Shown here piece by piece: positions 21,531-33,843 of a stretch of 64,000 bases of DNA. The position numbers were made by a program, and so were the translations under genes. The DNA comes from Puccinia triticina (lineage: Eukaryota; Basidiomycota; Pucciniomycetes; Pucciniales; Pucciniaceae). Below the pieces are notes generated by a model. It worked only from the letters and a program-made list of their open reading frames with translations, had not been told where the DNA came from and made no database searches. Position 1 is the first letter of the stretch; each line of letters begins with the position of its first letter. The DNA lies in assembly GCF_026914185.1 (NCBI RefSeq), contig NC_070565.1:5146001-5210000 (forward strand). The letters are read 5' to 3'.

Positions 21531-21906
21531 GTGGTGGGTGGTGCTGGAGGAGTGAGATCCGTCTGTTGGATTGCAGCTTGAACTGCCAGTCCATAATTGG
21601 AGCTGAGCCGCGACTGCTGTGACATGTGCTCGCGGGCCGGGGAACGCAGGCCAACTGCCCCCCGGACCGTTGGAGATGCTCTCACAGCCAGCTCAACCAG
21701 CTCAACCAGCAACGCATCTGGCTCAGCCAGCTCTGAATGTCCTTTGGTTTCAAACCAATGATAATGCCGGAATTTTCATGTGTTTGGAACCAAATAATCC
21801 AGCAGACAAACCTCAAAGTAGCACACCCCTGTTTTTCCTACGGCCCCATAAGCGCCAGCGCAGCGGGTTTGCGCTCAAGCTACTACATTTTAGCAAAAAA
21901 AGTGCT

Positions 21907-22893
21907 GTCTTCTATTATTTCACAGCGGAAAAGCTGTTAGCGGGAAATCCCGCTACATGTGCTAATTGACAGAAATTACTGTGCTAGTTAGAGCATCCGC
22001 ATTGGTGCGGGTGTAACTTGAGGAGTAACAGATCCGCTTACTCCCGGATTAGCGCTAATCCCGGCCGGCAACCGCATTGGTGTGGGATACAGTCAAACCC
22101 TTGAAACCGCATACCCCTTGGTGGACTGCATTTGCCATGTGGTTTGGCAGGTTATGTGGTTACAAGGGTTAGCTACAGGCCAAAATGAGATTTTGGTGGA
22201 CCCAAATGAGTATGTGGTTTGGGAGGTTATGCCCTTATACAAGTATGCGGTTTCACAGGTTTGACTGTAAAAAGCTGTGTGAGTATGTTGTATGCACCTA
22301 CAGCTTATGTAAGCTGTGTTTGGTGCATACTTTTGGGTGGGGAGGAGTGTCTGCATGCATGTGAATATGCATGCAGCGCTTACTCCCAGGATTAGCAAGG
22401 AGTAAATTTACTCCCGCTTACTCCCAGGATTAGCAAGGAGTAAATTTACTCCAGCTTACTCCAAATGGTGCTCCTGGGAGGAGTTTAGTCCGATTAAATC
22501 CCCCCCAATGCAGTTGCCAAGGAGGATTACAGTCAAACCTGTGAAACCGCATACTTGTATAAGGGCATAACCTCCCAAACCACATACTCATTTGGGTCCA
22601 TCAAATTCTCATTTTGGCCTGTAGCTAACCCTTGTAACCACATAACCTGCCAAACCACATGGCAAATGCAGTCCACCAAGGGGTATGCGGTTTCAAGGGT
22701 TTGACTGTATCCCACACCAATGTGGTTGCCGGCCGGGATTAGCGCTAATCCGGGAGTAAGCGGATCTGTTACTCCTCAAGTTACACCCGCACCAATGCGG
22801 ATGCTCTAACTAGCACAGTAATTTCTGCTGTCAATTAGCACATGTAGCGGGATTTCCCGCTAACAGCTTTTCCGCAGTGAAATAATAGAAGAC
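21907..22893. repeat. Long near-perfect inverted repeat (364-bp arms)
   Basis: The left arm 21,907-22,270 and the right arm 22,527-22,893 are reverse complements with only a few differences, separated by a 256-bp loop. The arms include a terminal repeat GAGCATCCGCATTGG plus about 83 bp of sequence outside it. So this is not a simple foldback of the element alone. Confidence 0.9.
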
Positions 22894-23050
22894 ATCTCAG
22901 GATTAGCAAGGAGTAAATTTACTCCCGCTTACTCCAAATGGTGCTCCCGGGAGGAGTTTAGTCCGATTAAATCCCCCCCAATGCAGTTGCCAAGGAGGAT
23001 TACATAGTTAAGCTCATCCCCCCCTTAATCCACAACCAATGTGGATGCTC
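21991..23050. mobile_element. MITE-like element, GAGCATC family, copy C
   Basis: Left end GAGCATCCGCATTGG, right end CCAATGTGGATGCTC, TTA on both sides (21,988-21,990, 23,051-23,053). The interior carries repeated GAGTAAATTTACTCC palindromes and most of the long inverted repeat. No ORF is supported. The TTA duplication and GAGCATC ends link it to copies A and B, though the interior differs. Confidence 0.65.
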
Positions 23051-23053
23051 TTA

Positions 23054-24509
23054 ATGGCGGAAAACACGCTACTGTGCTATACAATAGCGCAAAAATCACG
23101 TTGCAGTCAACTCAGACAGCAAGAATTTTGATTATCACATGTTGTCTATTTTGTAATTAGTATCCCCTCCTCCCAATGCAAAACCAGTCGTAGCCTTCGA
23201 TAATATAGCACCAATATCACACCATGCAGCCGCTTTTGTAGCGCTCACACGCTGCGCTACTGCTATTTTGTAGGAATTTCACTTTAATTTAGAACTGAAT
23301 TGGTGCGCTATATTTTTGAGAAAACTCCCCACCAATCCATTAGCTGAACTGCTGAAGTGCAGCGGCTTTGGGGTTAAAGCCTTGCGCAGCGCACCCAAAC
23401 CTCGCTGCGCTGCGCTTTTTGCAGCGGCAGCGTTCACCTTTGCATACATAATCAGATTGAGTACACATTTAGATTCCTTGAAAACAAGATTTCATGATTT
23501 TGTGATTTGTGGATGCTCAAACCATACCAACCAGCTTATAAAAATATTATCCAAGTTCATGAAATCCACAGAAACATGGCACTGAGATCTAATGTCACCA
23601 TCATATTTGCTTAAGGAAAATACCATAATGCAACTTCCCACTGTTGGAGGAAGGCCTCAGAAAAAGCAAAAGGAGTAGGTGCCTGAGTACCAGACTCATG
23701 GAGATGCCTTTTCAGGCCAGGGGAAATAATGACATTTTTTCAAAACATTTGAATCTATGTAGGAGGTTACATATCCCGATTCCTTTTGCGCTGTGTGATG
23801 CCAAGAAGGAGACTGTCCTAGCTGCTTTTGGCTAGGGGTTGTGACATCAGGATGTAAGTGGGTCAACCCAACATGATCCTGGTGAAGGTTTTGGCACTTC
23901 TATCAAGCGGGCTTCTTAGAAAGAGCAATAATTTGGTCACCTAAGGCTTTTCTGGTACTTTGCTCTGTTCTGAAAGCCTAATTGGTGCAACAGAAGCCCA
24001 AAGGTCTCTTGGGTCAGCCCGGCCCATTTACATCCTATTTGTGACGTCGCCTAGTCTTGGCTGACGGGCTCATGGTATCGGTAAGTGCGCCGACGGTGAA
24101 GACTTATCGTTAGAACTAACAAATGGTGAGAGGTTTCTTTGAATCTCAATTTTCTCCTGGTATTCTTCTATGACAATCTCTTAGTTTTCAATGAATATGT
24201 TGGTCAGAGTGTGATGCTCTACTGCCTCAACTTCAATTGCCTTTTTCTCTCGGTGAATTATGCCACTATATATTTATGTCAGAAGAGTTTTCTGTCTATT
24301 TTCTCTTCCTTAGTTCTTATTCCCGGTAGGGCCTGAGATTCAAACAGTTGCACAATTTTTCTTACTATGTACTAAGTCGCTTCATCTTTAACCTCAGTCT
24401 TTTCTCTCCCTTATGTTTGTGTTTTCTTTCACATAGCTTTTTACTTTTTTTCATTTGATTCATTATCTGATTAGTTTACAATTGTTTAGTTGATTGGCAA
24501 TATGCTGGA
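23054..24509. other. No gene seen
   Basis: A/T-rich intergenic sequence with GC-rich AGCGCAGCG-type patches at 23,250-23,430. These resemble sequence left of the inverted repeat and are probably transposon remnants. Open frames here are short, with no coding signature. The far end is the 3' side of the APSES gene. Confidence 0.4.
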
Positions 24510-25874
24510 TCATTCGTGCTGAGCGACCGGCACAAGCTCAGGAGCCAACCATTTATTGCTCAAGGCTTCAAAAGAGTCAGGTCCCCGATACGTCTCGAAG
24601 AAATTGTTCTCAGCCGGATGCGATAAATAGTGACGCATCGGGGGAAGCGTAGCCACATTTTCCATCCCCGATCCTGTTGACCCGGTGGGTTGTTGTTGGC
24701 CGTAAGGTCCGGTACCATAAGCAGGAATCATTGATGCTCTTAGGCTCCAGTGATGATAGTGAGCCGGGCTATAGTACGTCGGATCTGTCGTTGGATGAGA
24801 ACAGCTTTGATTTGGTTGGATCAAATTAGGCAAAGGGTCCAGCTGGGTGATTCGATGAACTGGTGCTCGAGTGTACGGCGAATACCTCGCTTCGGATAGC
24901 ATTGGAACATAGCCATTCATCGGCCCGGTGGCTTCAAGTCGATCAGGGAAGCGCTTCCCTAGAGAATCCTGCGAGGGGTATCCATCCGACCTGCTTTGAC
25001 TACCATTATCTTGAGGTGATGTAGTTCTCTCGCGGGCAACTAATGAGGCAGTTGGAGTTTTCTTTGCACCCCGGCGCCCTCTTGGCTTTGGAGCTGATAA
25101 CAGCAGTTGTCCGAATCCAGGCTCTTCAGGTCCAAGGCAGGTCTATTCCACAATAGGAGATTGGTATAAACCTACCAAGATTCAGAAGCAGCTCTGAGCA
25201 CGCACATCAGGAAACTCGGGACCGAATAGCGGGACCAGATCATAGCGAACCTGCCAAGCTACTCTCTGCGCCAAGGTTTTAGCAGTGTCAAAGGGAAGCC
25301 TGCGGCAACGAAGCGAAAAATTTCAGCATTTGCGCCAGGTCCTCCAGGCAAAAGGGTGAAGTACATACCATGTTCCTTGTATTTTTAGATAGCCCCCTCT
25401 AACCTTGCGTAGATAAGGCGCAATGGTGGGGTCGGACTCAACCAACTTCACAACATCCGCTTTGTTGTGACCAAGTGCTTTCCATATCCCAGTGAAGTGC
25501 ACCATGCCTGAGATCATTTAAAATCAGCCTACGTCTATAACAAAACCACCAGGGAGGTTGGTCAAACATACCGGTCTCACAGTCAATCATGATGTACTGG
25601 CCGCTGTCAACAGAAACATTTCAGCTTGGCATGAAATTTGTCACATCAAAGATAAATAAGGAAGGTATTACTTTAAAGGATATTCGAACACAGGAATGTA
25701 GCCACGCGGGTCGGTGGAGGTGGCGTACCGAGTCATGCTGACTCTATGCTGTGATGGGTATAATCGCACCGGAGGAGAAGCCCTGATCACCTCCTCATTG
25801 ACCAGGGCTTGGACAGTGCGAGATGGTTTGGGAGACATAGAAGTTGCGAAGCTGGAAGTTGGAGCCGCAGCCAT
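24510..25874 (-). CDS. APSES/KilA-N transcription factor
   Basis: Five exons join in frame to 366 residues: 25,874-25,672, 25,603-25,572, 25,507-25,369, 25,299-25,206 and 25,142-24,510, all GT-AG. Residues from about 55 to 175 form an APSES/KilA-N DNA-binding domain. Visible parts are GYIPVFEYPLNGQYIMIDCE, MVHFTGIWKALGHNK, RKVRGGYLKIQGTWLPFDTA, LAQRVAWQVRYDLVPLFGP and the FPD-CLGPEEPGFG end. Then come a basic stretch (PKPRGRRGAKK) and a Pro/Ser/Tyr-rich tail typical of a regulatory region. APSES proteins act in the nucleus on cell cycle, morphogenesis or stress genes in fungi; which subfamily this is cannot be told by eye. The start is the first ATG of the open frame. The gene appears intact. 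Confidence 0.88.
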
Positions 25875-27234
25875 GCAGACGACTCAAGAGCTTATTCGAA
25901 GAAGAGACGCTTGGACTGTTCAAAGAAGATTGCCCACCGTGTCAGCAGACATTGACCACTAGAGTGCTTGGCACTCGCAGCCATATTGAAACATTTGTGA
26001 AGGCAAGAACACAAAAGGTCTGATAATAACACTGCTCGGAAACCAGACACTGACTCACTACGACTGCGCAAATACTCCTGTACTCAACGGAGGAACAAGC
26101 AGGCGGACTGAAAAAAGGGGAATCGGATCGGGGACGAGATTGCTGGCAAGCGGGTCGCACAAGGATACTAATGTGGGGAAATCAACCACGAGGCGAGGAA
26201 ATGTTTTGCCGGCTGGTGCAACAGGATGTCAAGTAGAAAACTAATGCCGAAGATCGATCAAGGATGTGCCAATGCCAAGACTTAACTTCAAGAGGGTCTG
26301 TTCAGAAAAAAAATGTGCAATTTTTAGCTGATGGAGAAAACAGGGTAAGTTTTGGCTGCTATTAGCATTACCTCTGTGAGGATAGGCTTCGCGGAACGGC
26401 CTGTTCGGCCGGAATTAACAACCTGCTTCCCGGCTGTCAGGCAGTGAACCAGTCGCACCATTACCATAAATCTCACCTCCGTATGATGGATTTCAGCGAG
26501 GGCACGAAATGAGCTATATGAGCACCGCTTTCTGTAAGTTTGCGATGAGCTTTGCATGGCATCTCGGTAGCCTTGGCGTGCTTTATGGAGAAATGGTGTT
26601 TACTTGGCTTGACTTCACGTAAAGTTTAATCGAAGCATGTTCATTATCACCGACATCGGTACTGGTAGTGACGCAACAGTTTCAATGAATATCAAGTAGC
26701 AGTCAAGTTGATTGGGTGACCAAGGAGTAACACTTGTGTTAAATGCCCATACACTACCCATGAGCGATACGGAAAAGTGGTATTTCGCGAAAGATTTGGG
26801 GGCCTGGTAAATTCATCCCTGAATGAATCAATAATTGCGTCTAGCAATCAGCATTTGCTTAATCGTCCCAGTTAGTTTACAATGGGGCAGGCTGCACCTA
26901 AGTGCCAGTGTTGAGGTCATCAGCAGGAAACTGGGCAGATACTTCTGACAGAATCTTGGTGTGAGAAAGGACGTAGGCCCATACAAGGATCAAGTGGCTT
27001 GTGATCACTGCTGGCCGACGGCGGCTATTGTGTGTTGAAAGACGGAAAGAATTGAGAAAAATAGAAAATGAAGCCTCGCCTTCGGTCAGAAAGATGTATT
27101 GAGTCTTTGGTAACAGTGCGTTGATGCGTTTTCATGTGAACAAAGATAAATTTGGCGTTTTCTTCAAGGCTTGCTGGCGGTGAGTCGGAACGCCGATCAG
27201 GCAGATCCCAAGAGTCAAGGAAAAACAAGCAGTA
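25875..27234. other. Intergenic, upstream of APSES gene
   Basis: About 1.36 kb with no convincing coding sequence. It should hold the APSES promoter; no clear TATA box or operator-like repeat was recognised. The outer composite element begins at its far end. Confidence 0.4.
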
Positions 27235-27265
27235 TACACCACGGCTGCAAGAAAAGTATCTTGCT

Positions 27266-27733
27266 ACCGTTCCCAAACGTTTCAGGTTTTGAAACGGTCC
27301 CTGGGAACGTTTCCGGTTGTAAAGTGGTTCCCGGAAACGTTTCCAGTTGAAACATGGTCACTCATAACGTTTCTGGTTGCCCAATGGTTCCCAGAAACGT
27401 TTGAGGTTTTGAAACGGTTCGACAAAACGTTTCAGGCGTTTTCAACCACTCTGCAACGTTTCACACAACCAAACTGGTTGACATGAACGTTTGTGCATGC
27501 CTACTGATCACAAACGTTTGAAAATGGTTCGCCAGACCAATTCCGTTCGAGAAAACGTTTGCATGGCCCTCAGTTGGTTGGCGAAAACGTTTACCGCGCA
27601 TGCAACGTTTAATGTAACGTTTTTGAGCAATGTAAACGTTTACGGTCGAATTTAACATTTCTTGAAACAATTTTGAGCTATGTAAACGTTTAGGACCGGT
27701 TTTGACAAAACAATAAGTTAATAAAACGTTTGC
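27266..27733. repeat. Left AACGTT array
   Basis: About 16 copies of AACGTT, mostly AAACGTTT, spaced 20-40 bp apart. They are interspersed with inverted CGGTTC / GGTTCCC words. The core is self-complementary. The array ends about 90 bp upstream of gene A's ATG, so it is both subterminal and promoter-proximal. Confidence 0.9.
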
Positions 27734-27822
27734 ACAACCAAGTGCAAAGGTTTTTTCGGATATCAAGCTCTCAAGTCTCCTCCAACCATCGCATCCCCTT
27801 GTTCCCCATTCCGCCCATCGCG

Positions 27823-28531
27823 ATGTCCTCCCCCGCCCCATCCCCTTCAGACTACGGAGTTTCCCAGGAACCGCGACAAGGCCCGATGCACCGCAACGAT
27901 GAGGCGCCGTTTGACGTGGCCACTGCTTGCAACCTCCGCGAACTTCATTACGTGGCTCCAACCACCACCTCCGGCATCACGTTATTCATCAACTACAAGC
28001 TCTTTGCCAAGGTCCGATACAATGATGAGGATCATCACTCCTACAGAAGCATCGAGATGGAGCGCCATCTCACCCCCGTCCACATAAGCGGCCAGGACAT
28101 GCAGGCCATGGAATTCCCAGAGTTCAAGGCGCGCGTCATGAAAGCCATTCGCTGCCAGGCCACCAACAGATACTCGCTCGACATACTGGCGGTTTACACC
28201 GATTTCAGGGGACTCCTCACTTGGAACTACGGGTTTACGCAAGGTCCGGTCCCTCAGCCTGTCAATATTGCGATGCAACCGATCTCGTGCTTTTCCGTCT
28301 TCAAGTACAAGTCCATGGACGTTTACGCAGGGCGTAGGACATACCTTTTGCTAGAGATGGACCCAGCGTCGATTACTCTCCAACCCAACGCAGTAATGTC
28401 CTTACTAGTAAGTCCCTCTCCTGCTGCCTCCCTTCATCCCTGCTGACAATATCCGCTATTCTTAGTGTCGCCACAGAATGGCCGGATTTATCTTAGAGGA
28501 GATCCCAGATGACGACCGACAACAGCTGTAG
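27823..28531 (+). CDS. Gene A of outer element, unknown protein
   Basis: Two exons, 27,823-28,407 and 28,466-28,531 (intron GTAAGT...TTAG), encode 216 residues without a break. Recognisable stretches are ATACNLRELHYVAPTTTSGI, LFINYKLFAKVRYNDEDHH, YSLDILAVYTDFRGLLTWNY, a Val/Pro-rich turn, then ISCFSVFKYKSMDVYAGRR and LLLEMDPASITLQPNAVMSL. It looks like a compact, mixed alpha/beta soluble protein with no signal peptide, membrane helix or zinc ligand pattern. I do not recognise the family. It sits 90 bp inside the left AACGTT array, transcribed inward, like the first gene of a DNA transposon. A DNA-binding or array-binding role would fit the place but has no direct sequence support. Confidence 0.7.
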
Positions 28532-29177
28532 CGATTGCGCGGCGGCACCAAACAGGCCAAAGCTCCAAGTCCTTGCCTTGCGGGTCCAGTCCTCCTCCCC
28601 GATGCTATGCCAATTGACTCCCAATCTCGTGATATGTCTTGTCTTCAGTCTACTGTAATGTGATCAGTCTATTCCTATTTCTTGCTTGAATGCTGCTCTC
28701 TCTATCTCTCTCAAGTGAATGTGCTGCCCTTGTCTATCAGTCTATCAGTCTATCTGTCTCAATTCCTGCCATGCAAATACATGATACATATAACCAAAAC
28801 TTCTCACAATGGGTCTGTTTTATAAGCTATAAGAAGCAATTTCACCCACAATTGGTCTGATTATAACTCTCCCAAAATATTTTCATCAGACAATATCAAA
28901 CAAGTTTCTACTCAGATTTCTGTTAAACACCTATACTATCTAAATGATTTGATGAATGAAAAAATGATTTGATGAATGAAAACTGATTGCATAGAATGCA
29001 CAACAAGACACAGAATGCACAACAAGACACAAGTAAACAAACACCAATTAATAATATTGATAATCTGACTGGCATATAATGCTCATCAACTTATCACATA
29101 AGAGCCCAAATAGTAATGGTGTTTATGAATCTTCACTACACAATGAATGAAACATGTTATATGGGGAGGAAATACTT
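28532..29177. other. 3' side of gene A and Plavaka left margin
   Basis: Contains a TCTATCAGTCTATC microsatellite after gene A. Then comes A/T-rich sequence with paired CACAATGGGTCTG / CACAATTGGTCTG words and short direct repeats (AATGATTTGATG; AGAATGCACAACAAGACAC). The left end of the Plavaka-like element must lie here, near 28,800 to 28,870, but I could not fix the terminus. Confidence 0.4.
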
Positions 29178-32100
29178 TCAGTTGCCCTCCCTTTGCCACA
29201 TATGCAACCCTTCCTCCAGAGCTAATGTCATCGCATCTTCAGGTATGGGACAAACAAACAGGTTTGAATGCAGACGGTGTAAATATGGTGCATGATGTGA
29301 CACTGCATTGAGCAGGTAGCTGTTCATGGGATTGTGCTCTATATAGTTCACGTGGGTTCCTCCTTCTTGGCGTCCAGTTAGAGGCATGAATTTGGTCCTG
29401 ACTGGGCAATCCGCTGCAAAGCAGTTATGCTGAACATTGATGGTGCATATGATGCGCTAGATTAAATAACATGGATTGAATCAGTCAATGAATAATATAA
29501 TCAGAGTTCATGATTAATATGATTAGCATTTTCCAAGTCTTAATTTCCATTGATGGCTCACCTGTGCAGGCTCATAATAAAAACTTAACTCCTTAACCAG
29601 AATTGCCATCTGATTCTCTGGCTGAGTACCTGATTTGGTGCATCTCTGTATTTTTGCATAGAACTGATTATTTCCCACTTCCCATATGGAATCCACACAT
29701 CCAATCATACCATTGGGAAACATACGGTCTTGGGTCTGTTATCTCCATCCACGAAATGTTTGGTTAGCACAAAAACTTGCAGAATTGAGACAAATGGGAT
29801 TCACCAAGACAAAAGTACCATCGCGGATGACTTCCTTATCATCCAATTTGACAGCTTGAACCTTTGTGATGAGAAGTGTGGGGAAATTCCTCAACAGAGG
29901 CACTGGGACAAGTTCCCCTGCTTTGCGTGCCCCCCTGTGACCATGAATGGTTGGTTTGAGTTGGCCGGATCCAAACCAATTTGAATTGTATCCCATGGCT
30001 TTTTGGATAAACACATTATTATCAAAAAGTGCTTGTACTTCCCTGGATGCTTGAAAATATCTAAGGTGTTCATGATCATATAGTATGGCTCCTGATAACA
30101 ACAACCTTATGATGTTGAAGTTGTTGAAGCAGGTGGCTATATCCCTGCTTGGGCTTTGGCGGTTGGAATGAATGGAGGCGTTCCTTATCACCCCATTGAA
30201 ACTCTCAAATTTTTCAGTAGCAAACAAGCTTGCTGGGCCATATCTGCGTATTGATTTGGGAAGATGCAAGATATGATGAAATTTTGGTTTGTTTGCCCAC
30301 CTGCCATTCATGATACACACGTGATATAAGAATAGATGTATTCAATTTTCCATTTCCCAAATGAATTCGTCCATATCGTTTATGTGAGTCTGAAATGCCA
30401 TACTTGCAATTTGGCACAGTGAAGTCCAGATTTCCTGCTGTTGCTCATTCATCATGGGGAATAACACAAATGGGGTGGCCTGAAGGATCAGTCTGAATTC
30501 TTTCCCTATGAGGCTTTTGTAATGCTGAATCATATATTGCGGCTGTATTGGAGGACCATTCATTCCTTCTGTATTGAATGCGCGCCAGCGTGCTTCCAGT
30601 TCTGGGTGATCAGATTCTTTCAGTTGACCCATGAAATCTTTCCAAAGGTATTTGACAACCCCAAGAAGTATAACATGTAGTATTTCTATTGGAGTATCCT
30701 TGCAACCATCAAATGCTATCAAATGAGCAAAGGGGTTAATCATCCTTTTGGGGGTATCTGCCTGCATTTTGACTATTCTCAACCTTTCTTCATAATCAGA
30801 GCGTTTCAGGTCAATTAATGCAAAATTGATGCGGTCCCTGATTCCATATGCTTGATGCTTTCTTTCAAATTCCTTTTGGGTGCCCGATTGGGAGGTTTCC
30901 CATAAGTCATATGTATTGTCTATTGTTTCATGCCATGTGCGTGGGGGTGGCATATGAGGGTGGCCAAAAAATTGTCTGAGGTATTCCATTGTGCATCTTT
31001 CCTCCCCTTGAGGGCATTGCAGTCCGCACATGCGACAGGGGTTGTTGGAGGTTCCTGGGTTTGGTGTATTGGTAACTTCAGCAGCCATGGGTGAATCTCC
31101 AACAAATTCAAGCATAACAGTCATGACCATGACTTCTTTCTTAACACTTGAATCATAAGCAATACTACCTGCTGTGGCCAATTCACTGCAATTTTATCTG
31201 GTCAATCATTACAGAATTTTGTCATAAAGGTGATAGGTTAACTTACTTCAACTCTTGAACTATGGGTTCAGCAAGCTCCAGAGGGCCTGCCCGATTAGAT
31301 GTGCATATAAAATGGCAATTGTACTCCATGTTTGAGAGGCTTGGGGGCAGGCCACTGAGGGTAAAGCAAAATGAGTTGTGCTTATTCCATCGCTTGGACT
31401 TGTTACCTGACGTGTCATCTGCATACAAGGTGATAGGTACATGACGTATTATCTTCCCATTTGCTTCTTCCCGCCAAGGATTTGGAACTGGAATCTTCCT
31501 TGTGCCACCACCAGGAATACATTCTGAATGAATAGGTAGGAAAGTCAGTTTGAAATCACCATTATTTAGTGATCACCATTATTTAGTGAGTGTTAATGAA
31601 AACTCCTTGCCATATATGCAGTGATTGCATTTTGCTATCAACAGTCCGCCTACAGATGTGAATATTTGATCATATTTCAGGCGGAAGTGTGATACTGGGA
31701 TTTCCTCAAGAAGGTGGTGGGTATACGGCAGGTGCCCTGGAACCAACATCTGTGTGACATTGATCCTTATATTGTTGTGGATTTCCACAACATTGCGATA
31801 TTTAGGCCTGATGCATTTGGAGTATAGTATATCCTTGTATTTGTAAAAATATACTGGAATCATTATTATATCAGGTCCAAGTGATTGGGACACTGTGACT
31901 GGCTCATATATATAATAATGCTTGTCATGAACTTCAACCATTTGCACTCGGCACTCCCGGGGAAGCTCCTCTCTCCATTTGATACTTTGACACAGTGCGT
32001 AGATGTTTTTACCCTTTGGGTCATGGGGGTAAAACTCCATGTGTTTGGAAACAAGAGGATTGGCCAGTTCCTGGTGGATTAAACATATGGAATTAATCAG

Positions 32101-32311
32101 CTTCCTCATTAACATGTTACACCCCAAGTGAAATATCTGTATTACCCCTGCTATGAGATCTTTCAAGCTGATCATGTAAGTCTTGTTTTGGAATACAGAG
32201 ATGTTTTGCTTGATTTCATATTTCAAGATGTTGTCACTTATGCGGGTCCGGGCCCTTCTGATGGTGTCCCAGTGGGGAAGGTCCATGTTGCACAATAATA
32301 ATATGGACCGG

Positions 32312-33114
32312 TGTGGTAGACGGAAAAGTGAAAAATCAAAAGTTTTTTCGCATACATATATTTACTCACAATACGCCTCAAGATACCATCAAACAGACCT
32401 CAGAAATGGATTCTACGGCCAATTTTACCCCTAGTCACCACTGAAAGCATCACCTGAACCCCGCTGGATTGGAACCTACACTTCTTTGGACACTGGACAC
32501 CCATCACACGTTCAACATACCCAGTCACCAGCCTGTCACCAGCCTCAATTCAAGGATCACAGCATTATGCTTATACAAATCACAGGATACAAACATACAT
32601 CTCCCCATCAGACTGCAGTCATTACATATTATCAAGTACTCTTCTATTTCCATATTATGATGTCATCACACACTGACTCTGCAGCCTCAGACTTCATTTA
32701 TGCACCCCCTGCATCCACCTGTCAACTCATGCAGTCTACTGTCACTTTACGCAGCCTTCATGTGGCCCTACTGCATTCTTATGACATCATTTATGTACCC
32801 CTGACACATTATGACATCATTTGTATCTACTCCCACCAGCTAAAATCCCTCACACTGTTGTCTAGATTAGTCAAAACCCTAACCCACAAGCCCTCTGGGG
32901 CTCCACTTTTGTCTATATAAGGAGCTCCCTCCTCCCCAGTTGTCAGCTCCTCAGTTCATTACTCACCAATCACAGTCACCCCAACATTTACAGTTCAGCC
33001 TTATATATATACTTAAACAACCTACATAACAACCCTTACATTAACAATAACAACAATTTATTCAGTGTCATCAACAAGCTCATCTTGAACCAACCAACCC
33101 TATCACTTCATTAA

Positions 33115-33146
<32 letters not shown>

Positions 33147-33236
33147 ATCTGATAGTATAGAAGGGCAGAGTTTGCACCTCCATCATCCCCTTCTCCATTC
33201 AGCAAAAGGTTCTCAGGAACACTTTTGAGTCTTACA
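32312..33236 (+). repeat. 5' LTR, 925 bp
   Basis: TG...CA bounded. A TATATAAGG-type box lies near 32,913-32,921 (GTCTATATAAGGAGC), a likely promoter for the genomic RNA, and TATATATA occurs near 33,003. Confidence 0.92.
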
Positions 33237-33510
33237 AGGGAGTCCCCAATGTGATAGGATAATCTTGTTTGATCGACAACGGATAATCAATTTCAACCAT
33301 ATAACCAGAAATACATCGTCTACGGATCTCAACTTCGAGCGGAAAAAGGAATCAAATTCATCAACAAATCTATCAAACTCAACGGCATATTCAGTTATTC
33401 TGTTGAACGACTAGTCGACTTTTAGGAACATCCAAAGGACCGATTACGAACCTCTGAAAAGAAAACTTAACCATCCGAACTGAAAAGAGTATCTCGAAGG
33501 AAGCAGCCAG

Positions 33511-33658
33511 TTATAAAACCTCAAGAAGGGCAAGAGTAAGACCTGAAGAATTTGGATAACTAGGATCCTGTTAGAAGAGAACTCCGGAATCGTTTGAAGA
33601 AAACAGCTGTTTATAAAACCTTAAGAAGGGCAAGTGTAAGACCTGAAGAATTTGGATA
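33511..33658 (+). repeat. 48-bp direct repeat in gypsy leader
   Basis: 33,511-33,558 and 33,611-33,658 match with a few changes, exactly 100 bp apart. They lie in the untranslated leader upstream of gag. Confidence 0.85.
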
Positions 33659-33843
33659 GGCAGAGACTGTTTGAAGAACAATCTCAGAACGGTAAAGTTA
33701 TTTATATCAATTATTAAAAGAAAACCCCCAATTTGCCCTGGTAAAGAGACCAGAGACCAGATATTATTGTTTCTTTTTCAGAGCACAGTAACAGGTAGCA
33801 GCGGATATTCATATTACAAAACCAGGAATCAACACGAACCGGC

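Larger units (their letters stand above)
11096..21681. mobile_element. MITE-like element, GAGCATC family, copy B (with nested gypsy)
   Basis: Left end GAGCATCTCTAACGG and right end CCGTTGGAGATGCTC are inverted, flanked by TCA at 11,093-11,095 and 21,682-21,684. Without the nested retrotransposon the element is about 1.05 kb. Its interior is again a GATGACCGG palindromic satellite (20,896-21,530), and it has no ORF of its own. It lies in the last coding exon of the surrounding gene, 55 bp upstream of its stop. Confidence 0.8.
2817..21736 (+). pseudogene. Unrecognised multi-exon gene split by two insertions
   Basis: Open sequence starts near 2817 with no upstream ATG found. It runs in one frame to 4015, broken only by a TGA at 3672-3674. 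Removing 4016-8048 plus one ACT duplication restores the same frame, which continues to 8206. Introns fit at 8207-8283, 8980-9034 and 9122-9202. A further intron, unresolved, spans the TTTTTTG repeat near 10,377, and others follow 10,727 and 10,958. The last exon crosses the element at 11,096-21,681 and ends at TGA 21,734-21,736. Visible traits are an acidic N-terminus, a possible zinc finger (CPQC ... LRCNNRAGAC), a GGGGGGGG run, and four copies of LK(V/I)CM(S/T)ESS-x-FSS near 9640, 9830, 10,030 and 10,265. No family was recognised. Coherent splicing argues that it was a real gene before the insertions. Confidence 0.55.

Noticed and set aside
22082..22264. 60-codon frame repeated in reverse at 22,533-22,715
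   Set aside because: Its duplication is explained by the long inverted repeat, and nothing suggests translation.
32486..32920. 144-codon frame within the 925-bp LTR
   Set aside because: The composition is low complexity and it overlaps the likely LTR promoter.
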